Of a stretch of 64,000 bases of DNA, positions 1 through 13,312 are shown one piece after another. The notes under the pieces were generated by a model. The model did no database searches, was not told where the DNA came from, and saw only the letters and a list, made by a program, of their open reading frames with translations. Position 1 is the stretch's first letter. Every line of letters starts with the position of its first letter. The translations under genes were made by a program, and so were the position numbers. The DNA comes from Sipunculus nudus (taxonomy: Eukaryota; Annelida; Sipuncula; Golfingiida; Sipunculidae): NCBI GenBank assembly GCA_026874595.1, contig CM049312.1:66556929-66620928 (forward strand), read 5' to 3'.

Positions 1-603
1 ACTTGTTGGAGGACATGTTGTGCAAAAATGCACCAATGATCCTTGGAATATTGGTCAATAATTGAATGAAAACACAGGTTGTGGATTATCCATCATTAAG
101 AACCGTCCATATGGCGGAGGTCTGCCTTCGTGTCAGAGAATTTGAGTTGGTACATCAATGATGGAAGAGAGACAAAAGGGACAGAGTCGAAGGCTAGAGA
201 TGTAGAAAAATAGGTAAAGATGCAGCTAGAAAAGCGGAAGACGGAGAGACGTTAGAGAACGTCATGTTTTAAATGGAAAACATAACCAGGTATTCTACCC
301 AAGCAAGATTCCTGGATGTTTTCCAATCAGTAAATAAAAGGGGGTTCGTGATGTTATCAGATAATCCGACCTTCTATATCTGTTATTGCTAAGTTCAAAA
401 CACTATGAGGTTTATCTGATTACAAATATGTGAAGCGGCACACAGCTATGAAAAACCGTGGATAGGCGGGCCTAAATCTGCCAATCAGAAAGAAAAGGGC
501 CAATGCGATTAAAACATCTGGTTAGGTATATAGACCTAGACACTGTCTGATGCTGAGGGGTCGTGGCTATCTTGATATATGTTAAGCTGTTGCGCTAAGA
601 TTA

Positions 604-608
<5 letters not shown>
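1..608. other. No gene seen
   Basis: No open frame with coding character, splice-flanked exon or RNA gene was recognised here. It is ordinary intergenic sequence that runs into a TA microsatellite. Confidence 0.5.

Positions 609-673
<65 letters not shown>
609..673. repeat. (TA)n microsatellite
   Basis: An uninterrupted TA dinucleotide run of about 65 bases. It is one of eight such tracts in the window. Confidence 0.95.
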
Positions 674-677
<4 letters not shown>

Positions 678-1080
678 TTTTAGAGCTATGAAATCCTGAG
701 CAAAGATCAAAAGAGGCGTACTGATCCACGTCACAGGGAATTATTGGCCTTGTTATTTGTCTGCAGTATATAATATACAGATTTCATCTGAGGCCGCAGA
801 CACAGGCGTGATCATCCGCGGTTCCTGTCTTGTGTATCAAAACTTTGTTAACCGTGGAAGCTGGGAAGTTGGCGCTGCTTCTGTTAACTTTTGTTTTCCA
901 TGTGAACTTTGCAGGTGAGGGTTGACAAACAGTAGCTTATAAATCGAAAGAAGTATTACTAGACTGTTTTGTTTTGTTTTATAGTTTTGTTTGGTGGAGG
1001 TAACCGTCTCCATTATTTAAATGCTAACTTAACAACGTATAATTACAACACTAGAATTCCGATCTGGTTTCGGACTTCGT

Positions 1081-1350
1081 GACAGGGCAGTGTCACACGC
1101 TTCCTCTCATTTTATATCATGGCGTTAACCAGGCCCGGTGCCTACTACTGCACTTGCGAGCCCTGGGTGCATAATCGTCCCTAATTGCATGATCAAACAA
1201 CCAAGGAACCCCCGAAAGGCGCACTCGTTTGTGAGTTCAACACGGTCAGTGGGCACGGCATTCCCATTAAGCCTGCACAGCGCTCATCCTGGGTGGGGCC
1301 GACCTTAAATTAATGCCATTATTATTATCACAATTATTATTATTTATAAA
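1081..1350 (+). repeat. SINE-like repeat with ATT tail
   Basis: A GC-richer block in AT-rich surroundings. It ends in a run of ATT trinucleotides (around 1316-1345), the simple-sequence tail typical of short retroposons. I found no clear A and B boxes, so the assignment rests on composition and tail only. Confidence 0.35.
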
Positions 1351-2589
1351 TCTTACCCTTCACTAAGTTAATGATGCTCTTTTACACATGTAGATGGCGT
1401 TGCATGGCAATGGCATGACGACCAAATGGTTCAGGCGATCTGCACCAGCTTAGCTTACACTGGGTTCGTTTATGCCGTGAGAAGGGAATGTGCCCCAGGA
1501 CCCTCATGCAAAGAAATCTGTTTGGACCCAGGACTGAAGCAAAATCAAGCCCATCTATCAAAACTGCGGTCAGATGAATTCATTTTGTCATTGTATCATT
1601 AATAACATTTAAACACCAGATAGGAAGGGACTTTAAAAGGGGTTATGCGTAGGTGCTGGAAATTTTGCGGAGTATGGCATAAATGAATTCTGAAAATGGG
1701 AAATTTCGAATTAATTAAAAAAAGCAATAACGATCATTGAGAATTCATTTTGTAATTACCTTAAGAAATAATGTCAGTGACACATATCCCTTTCTGTCTA
1801 TATTTTTGCAAAATAAGGAAGACAAAAATCAATTCGGATGGAAACATTACGTGTTTTTAATGTTTCTTACCAACATTTTCCTAACAAAAATTTTCTGTGT
1901 CTGAAAAAAATGGTTACTGTTCTGTATATATAATAGCCCGTCTAAAGCTACATGAGAGATATTACACCTAATGAGGAAGATAAGGGTTTTTGGATCTTTT
2001 TAAAATATAATGTTTCCATTTTGATTACTTTGGGTTGTAATGAATCGATATATTTGCCCTGCACATCATCATTTACAATTGCAAATCATAATTATCATGT
2101 AAAGATTTACTATAAGATTTACTTAAAGGTTTAATATATATTTATATATATAGTAATATATAAATACAAAATATATTAAACATTATATTATCATATATAT
2201 TTATATATACATATAATTATATAACAAAATATTATAATATTATACTATAATGTATATAAATATATATATAATTATAATAAATATTATATTATACATTATA
2301 ATTTATATTTATATATTTGTAATTTTATTATATATAATACTATAATATATATATAAATATATATTATTATTATTAATATAATTATTATCATTTTGCAGAG
2401 CACACTGTTTGGAATCACTCCACGTCTTCGCTAATCGTCCATGGCTGTCTGAACCTAGGAAGCTTGGACCAATGATTAAACGCTACAGATCATGTGACAT
2501 TCCAGTTTGCGGACCAAATTATTGCTGCTGCAACTTCTATTAAGTCTTTTTATATACCAATGAAGATTTTAGAATACTAATCCCGGGTA
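1351..2589. other. No gene; AT-rich, low complexity at 2130-2393
   Basis: Nothing coding was recognised. From about 2130 to 2393 the sequence is almost pure A and T, with interleaved TATAT and TAATA words. Confidence 0.5.
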
Positions 2590-3051
2590 AAAATTGAATG
2601 TTACGTCACATTTGTGATGAAGGAGGAAATAAATGGGAAATAAATAGCATCAAAAATTGGCTGACGTTGACATTTTTACAGAGAGAGAGACCAAGAGGAG
2701 AAAATGTTACGATAACTTTATTTCAAATCATCACCACACAATTTATCTTCATTAACCCAGGATATGATACTTATCAGTAATACCCCATAATGTATGGCAG
2801 TGAGGAATTATATGTAAAAATCGTATTACAATCCAATTCCTGTACTGTCTGTTCATGCTATAATAGGTGCCTACCTGTCTAACAGAACAATCTATTCACG
2901 AATACTTATTTGTAACACTTTTTAATACAACCCTGTGACCCCGGTTTCGAAGAGAAGTCCGTTGTAGAGACCTTGCTCCGGTTCAAAATCTATTCTGCGT
3001 GCTGTAAATGTGCGACCAGGATGTCACCTATGGCACACACAAGCTGCTCAC

Positions 3052-3131
<80 letters not shown>

Positions 3132-3420
3132 TTCAGTTTCAATAAATGGTCAGGTTTCAAAATATTATTAGCAACAATTTCTCACTCATCAATACAAACC
3201 AACCAACCAACCATGGTCCATATTTCATCTTCCTCTTAGACTTTATCACTATTTGATGTTATTTTAAATTTTTACCTTCAAGGTTAACTTCAGCTCAGCA
3301 CAGTTAACTTCAGCTCAGCACAGTGACCCATGGGTCCCTCATGTTAAATGAACATCCTGACTTCTGTTCTCATTCTTAACAAAGTATAAAACACGTATTA
3401 TACAGAGGATATAAAGAGTT
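2590..3420 (+). repeat. Dispersed repeat family R1, copy 1
   Basis: This block aligns by eye with 24450-24970 and then with 26180-26470: the same order of landmarks (GAATGTTACGT, GGGAAATAAATAGCAT, GAGAGAGAGA, TTGTAGAGACCTTGCTC, CTTCCTCTTAGACT, GAACATCCTGAC). A TA tract (3052-3129) interrupts it. A short local duplication of TTAACTTCAGCTCAGCACAG occurs at 3283-3322. No coding function is evident. Confidence 0.65.
3052..3129. repeat. (TA)n microsatellite
   Basis: A TA run of about 78 bases with one TTTA interruption, inside R1 copy 1. The matching position of copy 2 carries a CA/TA tract, so this site is unstable. Confidence 0.95.
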
Positions 3421-4194
3421 AAACGTTTGCTTGATTGTTAAACCAGGTTGCATTTTCACGGAGTGCAGTTGTAGAAAAACGGAACAATATTTTACATCTC
3501 CAGGGAAGGTAACATATGGATGGTTTAGCGAAGGATTATACATGACACCGTATTCTGGTACATGCTATATTAGACTATACATGTTAGACTGTTGTGCTTG
3601 TGGCAAATAAAATCCTTCCTTACTTGAAATGTGAAAGTCCACCGGACATGTCATTTGGAAATGATTCTGACTATTCTTTTGAGTAAAGACCTCACTGTTT
3701 AGCCAATTCAGGTATCTCTGTATATAGTCATTATGTAGGATTTTCCAAAAGATAATATTTAAAACAAAACAGGAAACTAGGTTTAAAATCACAAAATGGC
3801 CGAAAGGTCTGTTTGAAACATATACTGCCAGTCTAACGTGATAAACAGGGAACTAGTACAATCGCGATGGCTACTAAACTTCACCTATGTCGATTAATGT
3901 TTAGCCCACCAGTTCGTCAAAATGACCAAGTGCCGACCAGACGTGAGCCACTGGGCCCACGTCTGAATCATAAAAGCACGAGAGAAGAAGTGGCGTTTTT
4001 GCACCCTTCTGAAAGCAAGACTACATAACAATAGGGGTGGCCTATTAATGGGTCAGTCCAAATAGAGATAAGAGGGGTGGTAGGTAGGCCTGATGTCTTA
4101 CAATCACACCTGTTTTGGATCAATTTGGTCAATCTCATTCATTACTCTAAAGGGCTTGTTCATCTTGATGCGGGTGGGCGTAATGGTTTGTGGG

Positions 4195-4420
4195 TGACTT
4201 ATGACCGCAAGGTTGTAGGTTTGCGCCAAATTCTGACCGCCTGCCGCGTTTCGACTCCTGGCCAATGTCTTAACCACAAGGTTGAGCTCTCTCCACCGAG
4301 GAGTGAAAGGGTACTAGTCATTGGCAGAAGGAGAATGTAGAACGAATAACCTTTTGTGCTCATTATGGCCGCTTGGAATTATTGCTTACCAGGGAGTCTA
4401 GAAAAACGACAAGAATGAAT
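4195..4420 (+). repeat. SINE-related repeat, plus orientation
   Basis: It shares with 23390-23580 (and, reversed, with 28400-28700, 38580-38790 and 51480-51730) the motif series around CCACAAGG, GCTCTCTCCACCGAG, GTACTAGTCATTGG, AGAACGAA, GGCCGCTT. It is a diverged, headless copy of the same family. Confidence 0.5.
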
Positions 4421-4469
4421 AGGCCCAAAGTTCTAGGAAAGCAAAGTATGATGAGACTAACAATGTTGG

Positions 4470-4630
4470 TGATACCGAATTCCGTGGTCTAAGGGAAGAG
4501 CACAAGGCTAAAAATGTGAGTTCGAATCCCAGCCGAGATTCAGACGTCGGCCCCAACTAAGTACTTAGTTACTTAGTTTAGCAAAATTGAAAAATGATGC
4601 GGTTATCTCAACCACAAAATAAAAAAAAAA
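4470..4630 (+). repeat. tRNA-derived SINE with A and B boxes
   Basis: An A-box-like segment TGGTCTAAGGGAAGAGC lies at 4485-4501 and a canonical B box GAGTTCGAATCCC at 4518-4530, spaced as in a tRNA gene. A non-tRNA body follows and ends in an A-rich tail and A run near 4616-4630. This is the structure of a Pol III-transcribed retroposon. It is not a functional tRNA, because no closing acceptor stem follows. Confidence 0.75.
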
Positions 4631-7600
4631 TATTGTTCCCAGAAACGTCAGTTGGACTGTTTTTTTATGTCTATTTAATGCGTCTTTGAATTGAACAGCT
4701 AATAGAGTTGTACATGAGTCGTTACTAGATGTCTGCTGGACACCTCAATTGGACCAGATTTAGCCGTGAACACACGGCTCAGTAGGCATTAAATTTGGGC
4801 TGGTAAGCTTGAGTTTCGATATGAGCAACACATTCATCATTTTGCATTGATATCGTGGAAAAGGACCGAGAAAGATTTAATACAAAAGAATACATGTGAA
4901 CTCACAGACCTAAATTTGGCTCTATGGTATCGAGCCATTTCCCGTATCGCGTACAATTTGGCTACTGTCCAGTAACCTGCGCGAGCAATACGCTCAAACA
5001 TGCAAAGAAATTTACCAATATTCTTAATATAAACGGTTTGATTTGGTTTATGTTAATTGACAGCGTTCTTGTAGGCCTTGACGTGTTGTAAAAAATGACG
5101 AAAACATTTACATCCTCACATATGGCCTTACAGTGCGTCCCTCGTTGAATGATGTAAAAGCACTTTGACAGCCAGTACCTTAGCCGTAGACTCTCTAATG
5201 TCAGCTGGCCGAAATGGTGCTAGATCAGATCATCAGTGGAGGCTTAATTATATGTAGGTCAACTGGCGACCTCTTTCGGATTTGATCATCAGATGACACC
5301 TAATTTTGATTAGATAATCTCTCGAGGTATGTGTGACATTTTTTTTGTATAAAATACTAGGTTAAGGACCATCTAGAATATTTGGAAGTTAATCGACTGT
5401 GAAGGTCCAACTCAAACTTTAGGATCAGACTATCCTGGCAGTTGTTGTCTTACAGGATAACAGAACATTATTATTGGTGAGTTATGTATATGATATGTAT
5501 ATGAACATACATGTATGTATCTGAGTCAGAAGTATTTTTCACCTCGGATCAACGACCTATCAAGTTAATAGAGTAACATTTGCATAATAGCAGCTACCAA
5601 GGCCGTTGAAGGAGCTGACGGAGCCGTTTCATATGCTTTCATTTCACGATTTACCTCATGGATGAACACTTTTATCCAAGAAATATTTCAAATATCGGCC
5701 CAATTAATTATAACTTTTTATAACAGTAGTGTTTTGTGTTACAGGTGAATATTTCTTGGTATGTTACCAAAACATTATAATAAAAGTTGTTGCCTGAGAA
5801 ACATTCGCAATTTAGTGGTTTGTCTCTCGAGAACCTTCACGCTTTGAATGTCAGATGTTATTTCATTATGGTGACTTTATTATTATAATGCCAGCATGGC
5901 ATAAATGGCATTGAAAGGGGAAAACGGAATAGAAAAAAAACTGTATATCCTTTTTCTTTTATTCTTTTTAGCTGCCAATTTTGTGCAGAGATTAAAATGG
6001 CACGCTTCTAGCGTGATTATCATAACGAGAAAAAGAAAGGAACAACTGGGATAAAATAAAGAGCAACAAGGAAATGGTAAAAGGAGACATACACATTAGA
6101 GTGCCTTGATATAGCCATGAAATATATACCTGGATGTACAGACCCTCAACTAAATGAAGCAATTAGCGAAATATTGAAATGTCCAAGGAAAACAGGACAG
6201 AGAGGAAAGACAAATACACGCACGTGTTGATAGAATCTAGATCAATTTATCTAAATTTATCAATATGCTACTCTTTTAATTTATCTGCTTACTTTTTTAT
6301 ATTTTAATACAATCATATTGTTATTGACATGATGAATTAATTATTGAAAAAATGCTTACGCCTCAGCCGTGTCAAGCTTTCTATTCTCCGTTAATCCTTG
6401 TTTGACTTGAGAGCTACTGGCTTCACATTAGGCAAATAACTGATAGAACAGGATGGCTGATTGAGGGCTTATTTTGCCATTTTTATGCGACTTAGAAAAC
6501 GTTCCTTAACAAATAAGTTAACAAGTTACAACAGCGCTTACTGTTAAATCATCGAGGGCATAAACCAAAGGTCATTTCTTTATGGTATCAAATGCAAGGT
6601 TGAGGCAAAGTAAAGCAAATAAAATAAATCATCTTGGCTATGAAAATATTTCCCTTTAAAATATTTTTGATATATCGAGCTACTTTTGGGACTTGCAAAA
6701 TGGTTTGGCCGTAGAAATACTAATGGAAGGTCTTGGTTTTCAACAACGGCCGCCAAAACTCTACAAATTATACAAAATGGTGCCATCCGGAGGGAACCTC
6801 AGATATCTGTCGGACAGGTAATGGTTTTAAGATGCACCCTTGTATGTAAAATTTCGATCATTGAAGGCTTAAATATAACATATTCCCGTTGTATTGTGGC
6901 ACGGACCCACATTCAGTAAATCGAGCCACTGGCAGATGATTGAGCGATCCTCAGGAACAGAACGCTTCATTTGCTGCCGTGTCAGCTCTTTAAAAGATTT
7001 CTTGAAACACCTTTTATTCAATTATAAAGATTCACACTGACAAGGAGTCTTATATCCAGCCTCTGCTAAGACATGAGACGTTAGAAAAATTAATTGAACG
7101 TCAGCTTTAACATATAGGATATACACGCAAATTAATAAAGGCTGTGGGTAATGTAAAAAGAGGTAAAAATCTGACAGTCCAAAAGAAATGTATGATAATA
7201 GGATAAACAATATAAAATATAACAAATAAATACTTAAAATATCAACAATATTTAATATTTTTATAACATGGGCCCGCATCAAATGACGTTATCATATATA
7301 ACTTGTAAGCATTACTATTTGAACATGGATCAATTAAAGCCTTACAGAGCAGACCTGCACTTGGAACAGGCGATTTCAGAATGGAAATGAAATTATAAAA
7401 GTAAAGATACCGGAGAATATTTTGCAAAACAAATATATCTATGGTTTGAATAAAATAATATTGTAGTTGAATAAGTTTTACTTCCTACTAAGTGCCTTGA
7501 ATACCTTTTTACTAAATCGCAAACGAAAATCATAATGATATGTTTCTGGTGTACGCGAATGAATTTAAAACAATCAGCTGTCCTATCTATGCTGATTAGG

Positions 7601-8068
7601 TATAACAAGTCTTTTAAATTACGGCAAATTAACGAGTAATTTGTAATCATGCTGTTGTTTACAGATCTTTAATAATTAAAATATATTAACAAAAATATGA
7701 ATTCCTTAAGTTTTAATAATAATCGCAAATAGCTCCACTAAACTGCAAGGAAAGGTTCAACTTTTCAAGGAGGAAATTCAGTATGTGGCATATTTAACAC
7801 GTTCGGTATATTATAGCAACTGGACTTACATTACAAAAACATGTTGATTGAAAAAAATGTACTGAATTTAATTACATTAAAAATAAATCCCATACTTATT
7901 CTATCACGGAAGCATTTCAATTTGATAGTGTAGCAGGAATAAACATATACATGAATAAGTAAGACAACCTTTGCTACTTCGATATAAGCCAGTTGGAAAT
8001 CATATGTGGGAATATACTCTTAAATGACCAACAGGAGATTGACGGTTGGCTTAAAGCACACCATATAT
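4631..8068. other. No gene seen
   Basis: About 3.4 kb without a recognisable exon. A noncoding segment near 6545-6900 (GAGGGCATAA, ATGGTGCCATCCGGAGGGAACCT) resembles one near 10380-10730, which suggests an old dispersed repeat. Small open frames here lack splice signals or coding character. Confidence 0.45.
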
Positions 8069-8313
8069 TCAGTATTTTGTACATGCTCTGGACTTTTCAC
8101 AAATGCCACTAATTTTGATTGATGGCAGATCAGTCACCCAGCGTCTCTCATGCGTCCAGTCAATACTGATGCGATCACCAAGCATTCCCCCGGACACACC
8201 ATAACCTTTTGCCCAGTACTTGTAAAGTACATCTTCTCCAGTTGCTGCCCATAACCACTTCCGTGAAAAATAATCATACACTCCGCTGGTCCAGGAAAAA
8301 TATACCCCTGTTC
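8069..8313 (-). CDS. C-type lectin exon 4 (second half, stop)
   Basis: The acceptor is TTGTTCTAG. The exon encodes from TGVYFSWTSG to CTKY and ends in TGA at 8071-8069. It holds the W-rich core and the final GICEK. Confidence 0.82.
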
Positions 8314-9530
8314 CTAGAACAAATATCAATAGGATGCTCAGCCCTTTCTGAGATTTTTCTCAATATTTTGAATTGTTTCCGATGAGGTTATGAAATAATC
8401 TTTGTTACCATATCGGATAAATATGTTAAAATTATATAACCAATAGTTCACATAAAACAAAAACGGTCTGACGTATCAGTATAATTTTGATAAACGTGTT
8501 TCACTTTGTCTCGACTCTATGTATGGCTGTATACTAACCAGAGAGGAGTTTACGGATGTGTTCCTGTTCCTCTTTAGTTTCAATGCTGACGAGGTCGGCC
8601 TCCTCAGTTTTACATCTAACACGAGAGGCTTTCCACGACAAAGGCTCCATGATTGTCTTGTAGCAAGATCCTGTTTGTTTTCCTTTCGACATGAATGGGT
8701 TTCTCCATCCACTAACACAGGATACTATATCACAGAAATGTTCCGGATTAGTACCATTTGCTTTTATACACTTTCTAACAGATGACAAAATAGAAACAGG
8801 GAACAAACAAAAAAGAGAACAAATGCAGGTTATCTTTTGAAGAACATGCAAGCCTGAACGCTGAACAAACATAAGAAAAAATTATCAGGCCGGTGACACT
8901 ATAAAACCATCATATAGCTCATTTGTTTTTTTTTTCTAAATTCGACATGGAACGACTAAGTGCCTGAACATGCAGAATTGGATTTTTTGATTGGACATGT
9001 TTTATCTTAAGAATTATGTTATCTCTTCATTTGCATGTAACACGTTAGCAGGTTCGAATGCCTGTTGTCTGATCAAATGTGACATAAGAACAGGAAATAT
9101 GTGTACAGAACCAATAATATTTCAGTAGCTTAGGAATTCAGTAGAACGACAATTAGATGAAAGTATACTTTTGCAAATATTATTCCACCGGATCCCCTCG
9201 TTTGGTTGTAGAATCAGACTCAAGACCGTAGATACATCTGTCAGCAACAGTTGATCCATACACGGAGTGTTGCAAATGCCGTCACTATTTTTAATTCCTT
9301 TCCTTTTTGCTGCATATTTATCATGGTTGAAACCGTAAACAATCCAGAATGTACATATTGTACCTAGTAAATCAGGTTAACATTCATAATTAATGTCATT
9401 TATAACTGACATATCAGTAATGCTTAATGAAAGACATAATGCTTCCGACATTATTTTTTTACTCAATGTGTGAATGAAATTTTTGCGCTTCTACCTTACC
9501 TGCTAGCGCGGTTATCTGTATGACGCCCAT
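8069..9530 (-). CDS. C-type lectin domain protein, four exons, 228 aa
   Basis: Spliced minus-strand gene: 9530..9500, 9363..9189, 8774..8539, 8313..8069. Phases match at every junction (1, 2, 1). The start ATG at 9530 has a strong context (A at -3, G at +4). Residues 8-20 are hydrophobic and could be a signal peptide or anchor. A cysteine-bearing linker (CNTPC, KCIK) follows, then a C-type lectin fold from about residue 95: the GSCYK cysteine, SWKASRVRC helix, ADLVSIET, EEQEHIRKLL, WTSG, WLWAATGED, YWAKG, and the closing GICEK. Cys in SCY, Cys in VRC and Cys in ICE are present. The inner Cys pair is absent: the usual DC and LPC positions read DR and LPS. No EPN or QPD motif is seen and WND reads VTD, so calcium-dependent sugar binding is doubtful. 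Such proteins act outside the cell in recognition or immunity; ligand unknown. Confidence 0.82.
8539..8774 (-). CDS. C-type lectin exon 3 (first half of the fold)
   Basis: The acceptor CTGTTAG is preceded by a long pyrimidine tract. The donor is TCTG|GTTAGT. It holds the first half of the lectin domain from KCIKANGT to RKLLS, including both N-terminal core cysteines. Confidence 0.8.
9189..9363 (-). CDS. C-type lectin exon 2 (signal end and linker)
   Basis: The acceptor is TACTAG at 9366-9364. It encodes 57 full codons, beginning TICTFWIVYG and containing KNSDGICNTPC. The donor is CG|GTGGAA at 9188, chosen because it restores frame with exon 3. The donor is the least certain border of this gene. 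Confidence 0.6.
9500..9530 (-). CDS. C-type lectin exon 1 (start)
   Basis: Encodes MGVIQITALA plus one base, then a donor GTAAGG. Too short to stand alone, but the start context, hydrophobic residues and phase match to exon 2 support it. Confidence 0.65.
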
Positions 9531-11640
9531 GTTCTAAATAAAAAAAGGCTAAGAATAAATTAAGCATGCATCAAATTTTTAATAATGTACATAAATATAA
9601 GTCATTCATTAGTGACAAATGAATATGTATGTTAATTTTCTTTTACTTAAATGTCTCTAAACGACCATGAGTTATAGATCTTAACATATCGACAGCAATC
9701 ACTCTGGATTAGTTGATATTTAATACAACTCAATTTCTTTATTAAAGCAAGATATCTCGAAGAAGATTATTTTATATAATTATCGCTTAGTAAAAATTTA
9801 ACAGTTAAAATATCAGTGGATATTATCTTCTCACCTGAGAAATTCACCAATCTTTTCTCTGCCTGATTCCAGACCAATAATGCTGTGCCAATTAAAACAC
9901 CACATTCATTCCTTATAAAAAATAATTGTACCCACAATCAATCCTTTTCCCGTCTTTCATGTATGAATACAATTGCTTCTAATATCTGCCGCCAATCCAG
10001 TGTGCTCAAAAGCTCCGCTTGTCTCATTTATGTCAGTATGTCCGTGACATATTGCAAAAACAAAAACAAATGGTTGTTTTTTTATAAAGCAATGATCCTT
10101 ACAACCGATATAAATGTACCTTCATGCATGGAAGGTAGTGAAAATTAATGTAAAAAAATATCTGTTCCAACACTGAATGTTAAGGTTTCAATTTGTTTTT
10201 TCTTGAAAATGTATACTGATGTATGTACGTTTGAATCAAAAATATATATCCTGTGCAAAGTATAGGCTCATTGCCTTAATTTTTTTAATTAGAATATTTC
10301 AAAAGCAAATAATGACAATGTAAACACTACTAGATATAGAAGGAAAGGTTCTGAAGTTTTCCGCTCAAACTTTTTATACTCTTTTTAAATTTTGGCCAAA
10401 ACGCGGTATTTTGATCAAACGTGGTAGGTATTTTAGCGATGAAGAAACCTAGGTCTAGGAAACTCTCATACTGTTGAAACATGGAGGGCATAATTCAAAG
10501 AATATTTGCATATAATACCAAATACGAGGTTCAGGTTAAGTGTGGCTATATGAAAGAATTTAATATGAATAGATTTCCTTAAATTTTATAACATCTATAT
10601 TTTGAGTAAAAGGTGCACAAGAAGGGCTTTGATAAAGCCGTTGGACAACAGAGCGGATATCTGAATTTTTAACACCGTAAATGCAAAATTGTGATAACTT
10701 GAGGGAACCTTAGAGAATACTTCGAATTACTTAACGACAGGTTAAAACTTGTGCATTTATACACAGTCTTGCATGTAAAACCTAAATATGGAAGCTATTA
10801 TAACCTTTAATGTATTGGCATGCATCGTCGTAACTGCTGCCTGAAGCAGCGCTTGAAAATTCCTTAGGATCACGTACATATTCCCGTATATTAATATTCT
10901 CACGGACAATGATTTTTATATAACCAGGTCTTGTTGTGCCTTTAGACGGATAACATTTTTTGGAAAGCCAGCCTTCAGATAAGTATAACTTGGCGACAGG
11001 TGATGTATAAAGAAATAACTGACAGTCAGGTAGAAAATTTATGGTACTAGATATAGGATATACAATGAAAATATAAACCTTGTTTCAAATTATCTGCACA
11101 CGATATCATATATTTTAACAGGGTAACTCCGAAATATGATGTTATGATATAACTTTGAATATTTGCTAGAACCCATATCATTGGCTTCAGTGGCCTTGAA
11201 TTTCTCTGACGGAAGCCTGTTGCTTAAACAATATGTTCTATTGTTTTAAATATTTGCATTGTAAGCATTTAATTTTACAATTGAGATTAAATTGCGACGT
11301 TCATCTGTGGCCAACTGGTAAACTGTTTTATGTTAAAATAAATTCATGAAACGATCTAGCATACCCTTTTGTCTGATCAGGTATATTTCAATTGTCTCTG
11401 ATATTAACCGTCATTTCTGTAAAAGGCTAAAGGTATCACTAGACTGATATTATCAATGTTATTATTTGGATTACAATGCCTTCCTAAAATCAATGAACAT
11501 AAATGATATGTCTGCTTAGTGCACATGCCATTAGTTCGGATAGTCAATTATCGGAACGTTCTCTGTACTTTCTTTCAACTTGCCACGTTAGGAGGTGGTT
11601 GAATGTATACATTCACAGGCCTCCTATCGTTCCATGTCTG
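9531..11640. other. No gene seen; lectin upstream region
   Basis: AT-rich sequence upstream of the lectin start. No exon was recognised. The segment 10380-10730 resembles 6545-6900 in short blocks, probably an old noncoding repeat. Confidence 0.45.
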
Positions 11641-11646
11641 TCTAAT

Positions 11647-11648
<2 letters not shown>

Positions 11649-11690
<42 letters not shown>
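11649..11690. repeat. (CT)n microsatellite
   Basis: A run of CT dinucleotides, followed by TGTCTGTC-type degenerate repeats. Confidence 0.95.
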
Positions 11691-11693
<3 letters not shown>

Positions 11694-11793
11694 ACTTGTC
11701 TGTCTGTCTCTCTCTGTCAACTTGTCTGTATCTTTCTTTCGTTCTTTTGTATATTAGTGTGTTCTCTTGCTGACAGTCTTTGTGTCTCCTTTT

Positions 11794-11870
11794 TAGCTCA
11801 TCTATGAGCTATAGTCATGGTGCCGCATCCGCCTTTCTTATGTAGATTGTCGTCCGTCTCTTAACACTGG
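11794..11870 (+). repeat. Repeat fragment headed by a palindrome
   Basis: Begins with AGCTCATCTATGAGCT, a perfect inverted repeat of 7-bp arms around CT. GTCATGG, CGCATCCG and TCGTCCGTC follow. The layout matches a widespread invertebrate repeat with a hairpin head and GTCCGTC tract. A related GTCCGTCCGTC tract is at 25180-25225. Confidence 0.45.
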
Positions 11871-12272
11871 AATCATTTCCCAGCAATAACTGGGTACTTA
11901 TTTTTGTATTTCATAGGCTCGTTGCATATACCTAGCATGGCGGCGCTCCCTACATTTTGAAGGAATTTATGTGCGATTCTGTGTTGTTGGCCAATAAGAA
12001 ATATTTTTTTAGCGTTTCACCTTATATTCCCGTCATGGTGTAGCTTATTCCAAATTGAAAGTATGTTATAACAGTGGCTATTATTTGGATATCAGTGACT
12101 TCCTTATATCAATGAATACACGGTATATCTGTTGAAATTAATGCACAGAATTTTAGTTCCGGGAGTCTAGAATCGGACCGTTCTCTGTAGATTTTCAATC
12201 TCAATTAGTATGTGTTTTCAAGTTCAGATTCAGCAGTCTCCCCTCATTCCATGTCTGTCTTTTGCTGTCTCC

Positions 12273-12276
<4 letters not shown>

Positions 12277-12319
<43 letters not shown>

Positions 12320-12333
12320 TGCCTCTTTTTTGC

Positions 12334-12371
<38 letters not shown>

Positions 12372-12388
12372 TAATGCCTCTTTTTTGC

Positions 12389-12442
<54 letters not shown>

Positions 12443-12536
12443 ATGCCTCTTTTTTGCCTCTCTCTCTCTCTCTCTCAATGCCTCTTTTTTGCCCCTCTCT
12501 CTCTCTCTCTCTGCCCCTTTTTTGCCTCTTTCTCTC

Positions 12537-12567
<31 letters not shown>

Positions 12568-12585
12568 TAATGCCTGTTTTTTGCC

Positions 12586-12619
<34 letters not shown>

Positions 12620-12627
12620 TCTTTTTT

Positions 12628-12671
<44 letters not shown>

Positions 12672-12682
12672 TGCCTCTTTTT

Positions 12683-12726
<44 letters not shown>

Positions 12727-12783
12727 TCTCTCTCTATCTCTTAATTCCTCTTTTTTGCCTCTCTCTCTCTCTCTCTCTTAATG

Positions 12784-12827
<44 letters not shown>

Positions 12828-12875
12828 TGCCTCTTTTTTGCCTCTCTCTCTCACTCTCTTAATGCCTCATTTTTG

Positions 12876-12919
<44 letters not shown>

Positions 12920-12997
12920 TGCCCTTTTTTGCCTCTCTCTCTCTCTCTTAATGCCTCTTTTTTGCCTCTCTCTCTCTCTCTTAATGCCTCTTTTTTG

Positions 12998-13031
<34 letters not shown>

Positions 13032-13084
13032 TGCCTCTTTTTTACCTCTCTCTCTTTCTCTCCCTTAATGCCTCTTTTTTGCCT

Positions 13085-13121
<37 letters not shown>

Positions 13122-13134
13122 TGCCTCTTTTTGC

Positions 13135-13166
<32 letters not shown>

Positions 13167-13257
13167 TAATGCCTCCTTGTATGCCTCTCTCTTTCTCTGA
13201 ATGCCTCTTTTCTGCCTCTCTCCCTCTCTCTCTCTTTCTCTCTTAATGCCTCTTTTT

Positions 13258-13290
<33 letters not shown>

Positions 13291-13312
13291 TAATGCCTCT
13301 TTTTTGCCTCTT

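Noticed and set aside
4470-4545. tRNA gene
   Set aside because: A and B boxes are present but no acceptor stem closes; the A-rich tail marks a SINE.
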